A stretch of DNA of 44,881 bases from NCBI GenBank assembly GCA_036841525.1, contig DAITVZ010000040.1:1-44881 (forward strand), in the 5' to 3' direction. Made by a program: the position numbers and the translations under genes. The notes beneath the pieces are model-generated. The model worked only from the letters and a program-made list of their open reading frames with translations, did no database searches and was not told the origin of the DNA. Source of the stretch: JAAYEA01 sp012689325 (GTDB taxonomy: Bacteria > Chloroflexota > Anaerolineae > JAAYEA01). Positions within the stretch are counted from its first letter, which is position 1. Each line of letters opens with the position of its first letter. Below are positions 41,262 to 44,881 of the stretch, piece by piece.

Positions 41262-44200
41262 CTATGCTGTGATCGGTATATCTATCACGACACTGGTTCC
41301 CAAGCCAGGCTCGGATTCGATATCGAGGGTCCCGCCCAACAGGCGCGCCCGCTCCGAGATGCCCACCAGCCCGAGGTGGCCATCCTGCACGGCGCGGCTG
41401 AGCGTGGCCTTGGCGTCAAAGCTGACGCCGTTATCCTGGATGACGAGGCGCACGTGGGTGGGGCTATAGAGCAGTTGCAGGTTCACCTGGGAGGCGCGGG
41501 CGTGCCGAGCGACGTTGGTCAGCGACTCTTGGGCGATGCGATAGAGCGCCAGCCCGGCCTCGCTGGAGAGCCGCGTCTCCGGCCCGCTGCTCCAAAAGCG
41601 CGTGGGGATGCTGCTCATGCGCTCGAAATTGACGGCCAGCTCGCGCAGCACCGCCGGCAGCCCCAGCTCGTCCAGGGCGGGGGCGCGCAGCCCCGCCGCC
41701 AGGTAGCGGACGCGGCTGATGGTCTCGTCCACCAGGTGGATGTGGCGCTGCAGGGCCTCCGAGAGCTGCGCCTGTTCCTTGCCGAGCTTGCCGCGGGTCA
41801 TTTGCAGCCCCAGCTTGATCGCCGTGAGCGATTGGCCCAGTTGGTCATGCAGCTCGCGGGAGAGGTTGGCGCGCTCCAGCTCGAGCGTCTCGTCCAGCTT
41901 GGCGGAAAAGGCCCCCGCCTGCTCGTGGGCCGCCTGCAGCTCGGCGTAGAGCATCCCGTTGTGGATGTTGGGCCCGACCTGCGCGCCGATGGCGGCGAGG
42001 AGGTCGATCTCATGCGGGGGGAACTCGCGCTCCTCGCGGCTGGCGACGGAGAGCACGCCGATCACCTGACCGCGCGAGATCAGCGGCACGGCCACGCCGC
42101 CGACGATGCCTTGCTGGTGCAGCCGCTGCACCCAAGGCTCGTCCAAATGCTCGCGGATTCGCAGGGTCGCGGGGCGGCGCGTGGTCACACATTCGCCCGC
42201 GGGGCCCTGGTCCATGGGCAGCCACAGCGTCCGCTCGTCCCCTTCAGGCGTGCCGCGGAAGGCCACGCGGCGCAGCAGGCCCCGCTCCTCATCCACCAGA
42301 TAAATGGCGCCAACGTTCAGGCGCAGGGCTTCCTGGGAGAGCACCAGCGCCTGGTCCAGCACCGTTTGCAGGTCCAGCGAGGCAGAAAGGGCGGCGCCGA
42401 TCTGGTTGAGCATGGCCAGGTCGGCAGCGCGGCGGCTCCGCTCCTGCTCCACCTGCTTGCGCTCGGTGATATCCCGCACCAAGGCCAGCACCTCGTTCGG
42501 CCCGGCGGGGATGCAGCGCGCCTCCTCGGCGCGCAATTGCCCCTCCCGCATCAGGGTATACTCGCGGATGACGATCCCGCCGCTGTCCAAAGCCTCGGCG
42601 ATGGCCTCCTTGAGCATCGGGGCGAGCTCGGGGACGACCTCATCGAGGGTCTTGCCCACCATCTGGGAGGGGGGCAGGATGGGATCCCACTCGTGGGCCG
42701 GGCGGAACTCTAGATATTTGCCCGCCCGGTCAAGGCGGCAGAGCAGGTCCGGGATGGCGCTGACGATCACCTGGTTGCGGCGCTCGCTCTCGCGGAGCGC
42801 GTCTTCCATGGCCCGCCGGGCCGTGATGTCGCGCGCGATGCTGATCAGCCCAATGGGCCGGCCGTCCGCATCCGTGGCCAGGGAGATAAGGCAATCGGCC
42901 CGAAAAACGGAGCCGTCCTTGCGCACGTTGCGGTGTTCCCCCGTCCACAGCCCCGTCTTTTGCAGCAACTGGATGTGCTCCAGCTCGGCCAGGTGCTTCT
43001 CCGGGGGGGTCAGGAGCTGGGCCGACTTGCCCAGCATCTCGGCGGCGGTGTAGCCATAGAGCGCCTCGGCGCCGCGGCCCCAATAGACCACCCGGGTCTC
43101 CAGGTCGGTGGCGACGACGGACTCACGCACCGAGTCCAGCAGGAGGGCCTGAAAGCGCAGGCGCTGCTCGGCGCGGCCGCGCTGCAGCGCGCCGGCCATG
43201 ATGTCGCCGATGGTCCGCAGGAGGCCGATATCCTCCTCGGACCAGGTGCGGGGCTGCCGGATGGCGTCCAGGCCCAAGGCGCCCACCAGCCGGTCCTCGT
43301 AGACCAGCGGCAGGCAGACCAGGGATTGGACCCCGGCCCGCAGGAGCGCCTCCCTGACCGCCGCGGTATTCGCGGGCAGGTCGGCCACCCGCGGGATGTG
43401 GATGGGCCGCAGGTGGATCAGCGACTCGACCCACCAGCCATACTCGGCCGCAGGCAAGCCCTTGAGCTTGAGCAGGTTGCTTTCCACGCCCTCGACCCGC
43501 CACTCGTGGGTATTGGAGATGCGCTCCCCTTCCAGCATAAAGAGGTAGGCCCGCTCCACGCCACAGAACTCGCCGACCTGGCGCAGCGCCTCCTGCACGG
43601 CCAGGTCGGTCTCGCGGGCAGGGCGGGCGATGAACTTGGCCGAGATGCCGGCGATGAGCTGCTCGAAGGCGACGCGGTGCCGCAGCGCGGCGGTGACCTG
43701 CTCCAGCCGGCGCATCTGCTCACCCAGATCGGCGGTGCGCTCCTGGACCCGCCGCTCCATCTCGCCATAGAGCCGGGCATTCTCCACGGCCACGGCGGCC
43801 TCGTTGGCCACGGCGGTAAAGAGCTCCAGGTGGTCGGAGGTGAAATAGAGGGGCATGGCTTTGTGGGCCGAAAGGAGCCCCACCACGCGGTCCGCGAGCA
43901 CCAGCGGCACCACCATCAGCGAGTCGGCGCCGTTCGGCGGCCGGATTTGCCCTCGCCTGGTCTCGCGGGCGATGCTGGCCAGGCCGTCCCGCAGGGCGCT
44001 CTGCACGGCCAGGTCGGCCTCGCGCTCGGTGGCGAACTCGCGAAAGAGCTTGCGAAAGACCGTGCGCCCATCCTCGTCAAAGACCACCAGGCCCACGCGG
44101 TCGGCGCCGCTGTGCTCCAGGATGAACTCGGAGAGCCGGGCGAGCAGCGTGGGGAGGGTCAGCCCCTTGTTCAGCTCCTGGCCGACCTTGTAGAGGAGCT

Positions 44201-44729
44201 CCAGGTAGGCTGTCTCGGTGCGGGCCTGGACCGCCTCCCCCGCCCTTTGCAGGGGCGAGGCCAGCATCTGGCCGATGAAATCCACGGCGCGCAGCTCGGC
44301 GGAGGAAAAGGCCTGGTCAGGGCTGGCCGCGGTGATCACAAAGCCCAGAAGCTGCCCATCCGCGCGGACGGGGACAAAGACCGAGGAGAAAAGGTAGGGG
44401 GAAAAGTCGCTGGAAGTGACCTCGATCTGCGCCACCTGCTCGGGGCGGAGGCTCACCGGCGCCGCCTCCTGAACGAGCTGGCTCCAGGGGAGCGCGTCCA
44501 GCGCCACCGAGTAGGGAAAGCCCACCTTGCCGCGGTCGCCGGCGGTCGCGGCCATGCTGGCGCGATCCGGGTGGTCGGCCTCCACCAAATACGCGACGGC
44601 CAAGTCCACCGTCAGCGTGGCGCGAATATGCCGGAGCGTGGCGCGCAGAAACGCGCGAATATCGGGCAGGCCGACCTGCGCCCCTGGCCCAGGTTGGCCT
44701 GAAAGCGCAGCCGCAGTTGCTTCAGGCAT
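41262..44729 (-). CDS. Large cytosolic GAF/PAS sensor histidine kinase (HisKA_3, NarL partner)
   Basis: A 1155-aa kinase without membrane helices. Order: GAF (~22-160), GAF (~175-325), a short coiled coil (~330-350), GAF (~355-510), PAS (~520-640, with the YWGRGAEALYGY segment), PAS (~645-760), GAF (~775-920), HisKA_3 dimerisation helix with His961 in RELHDQLGQ, and an ATPase domain (~1045-1155, G1 box DNGVSFD, G2 box LVGISERARLLGG). The Ser in the G1 box stands where Gly is usual. ATG 44729 has GGGGAGGGG upstream; ATG 44753 has no site. It most likely pairs with the NarL-type regulator downstream. Several small-molecule or redox inputs are possible. Confidence 0.92.
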   Translation of the reverse strand: MPEATAAALSGQPGPGAQVGLPDIRAFLRATLRHIRATLTVDLAVAYLVEADHPDRASMAATAGDRGKVGFPYSVALDALPWSQLVQEAAPVSLRPEQVAQIEVTSSDFSPYLFSSVFVPVRADGQLLGFVITAASPDQAFSSAELRAVDFIGQMLASPLQRAGEAVQARTETAYLELLYKVGQELNKGLTLPTLLARLSEFILEHSGADRVGLVVFDEDGRTVFRKLFREFATEREADLAVQSALRDGLASIARETRRGQIRPPNGADSLMVVPLVLADRVVGLLSAHKAMPLYFTSDHLELFTAVANEAAVAVENARLYGEMERRVQERTADLGEQMRRLEQVTAALRHRVAFEQLIAGISAKFIARPARETDLAVQEALRQVGEFCGVERAYLFMLEGERISNTHEWRVEGVESNLLKLKGLPAAEYGWWVESLIHLRPIHIPRVADLPANTAAVREALLRAGVQSLVCLPLVYEDRLVGALGLDAIRQPRTWSEEDIGLLRTIGDIMAGALQRGRAEQRLRFQALLLDSVRESVVATDLETRVVYWGRGAEALYGYTAAEMLGKSAQLLTPPEKHLAELEHIQLLQKTGLWTGEHRNVRKDGSVFRADCLISLATDADGRPIGLISIARDITARRAMEDALRESERRNQVIVSAIPDLLCRLDRAGKYLEFRPAHEWDPILPPSQMVGKTLDEVVPELAPMLKEAIAEALDSGGIVIREYTLMREGQLRAEEARCIPAGPNEVLALVRDITERKQVEQERSRRAADLAMLNQIGAALSASLDLQTVLDQALVLSQEALRLNVGAIYLVDEERGLLRRVAFRGTPEGDERTLWLPMDQGPAGECVTTRRPATLRIREHLDEPWVQRLHQQGIVGGVAVPLISRGQVIGVLSVASREEREFPPHEIDLLAAIGAQVGPNIHNGMLYAELQAAHEQAGAFSAKLDETLELERANLSRELHDQLGQSLTAIKLGLQMTRGKLGKEQAQLSEALQRHIHLVDETISRVRYLAAGLRAPALDELGLPAVLRELAVNFERMSSIPTRFWSSGPETRLSSEAGLALYRIAQESLTNVARHARASQVNLQLLYSPTHVRLVIQDNGVSFDAKATLSRAVQDGHLGLVGISERARLLGGTLDIESEPGLGTSVVIDIPITA

Positions 44730-44789
44730 GAGGCCCCTCCCCACGAACAGCATGGCGGATCGGTAATGCTAGGCCGTTCCCATATGGGA

Positions 44790-44817
44790 ATTCTATACCA
44801 GGATATAGACTTGTCAA
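44790..44817 (-). promoter_or_regulatory. Promoter of the large kinase operon
   Basis: On the minus strand TTGACA (44817-44812), 16 bp, TAGAAT (44795-44790), giving a leader of about 55 nt. Confidence 0.75.
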
Positions 44818-44840
44818 GTTCCCAGTTCGATTTTTCGCTC

Positions 44841-44869
44841 TTGACAAAACCGCGCATCTACGGTAGAAT
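44841..44869 (+). promoter_or_regulatory. Divergent promoter of a gene beyond the right edge
   Basis: TTGACA (44841-44846), 17 bp, TAGAAT (44864-44869). The gene it drives is outside the window. Confidence 0.75.
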
Positions 44870-44881
44870 GAAAGCAACTGA

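Overview
The window is 44.9 kb of GC-rich bacterial chromosome in a scaffold with two 100-N gaps (16283-16382 and 28204-28303). Gene content and style suggest an anaerobic or facultative member of Chloroflexota (Anaerolineae/Caldilineae-like): a pyruvate:ferredoxin oxidoreductase, a PPi-type phosphofructokinase, an ECF vitamin transporter, surface proteins with long Thr/Pro tails, and many small palindromic repeats between genes. This placement is inferred from gene families only; no rRNA or tRNA gene is present. Several promoters match the sigma70 consensus closely (TTGACA-N17-TATAAT upstream of glnE and of the ycaQ-like gene).

Layout. 1-2.4 kb: a PdtaS/PdtaR-like histidine kinase and ANTAR antiterminator pair. 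2.4-4.0 kb: an ExeA-like AAA ATPase with a Cys-rich module. 4.2-7.9 kb: a very long GlnE carrying two GlnD-like ACT domains between its nucleotidyltransferase halves. 8.1-14.6 kb (minus strand): an SH3 lipoprotein, a P2-type cation ATPase with two TrkA/RCK proteins in one operon, and a YcaQ-like DNA glycosylase. 14.8-17.4 kb: a creatininase-family amidohydrolase, a REP-associated tyrosine transposase bracketed by double-hairpin palindromes, and a sugar isomerase/epimerase. 17.6-22.6 kb (minus): a GH4 glycosidase and nifJ. 23.0-30.9 kb (plus): yraN, a UroD-like methyltransferase, miaA, a membrane Ser/Thr kinase, an ECF transporter (fused ATPases, S, T) and a SAM methyltransferase. 31.0-31.7 kb (minus): a peroxiredoxin whose catalytic Cys codon is an in-frame TGA, read here as selenocysteine. 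31.9-37.1 kb (plus): HAD phosphatase, gnd, PPi-type pfk and a LarA-like racemase. 37.2-44.7 kb (minus): a secreted CBM9/DNRLRE protein, a Gfo/Idh/MocA oxidoreductase, and a NarL-type response regulator with its large GAF/PAS histidine kinase.

How it fits together. The metabolic genes describe sugar use through the pentose-phosphate and PPi-glycolytic routes to pyruvate and reduced ferredoxin, with accessory sugar enzymes (GH4, isomerase, Gfo/Idh). Nitrogen control may be built into one protein, the ACT-containing GlnE. The most notable items are the selenocysteine peroxiredoxin with a SECIS-like hairpin 17 nt after the UGA, the GlnE/GlnD-ACT hybrid, the ATPase-TrkA-TrkA operon, the transposase with its REP-like units, and a MITE-like element at 4058-4140.
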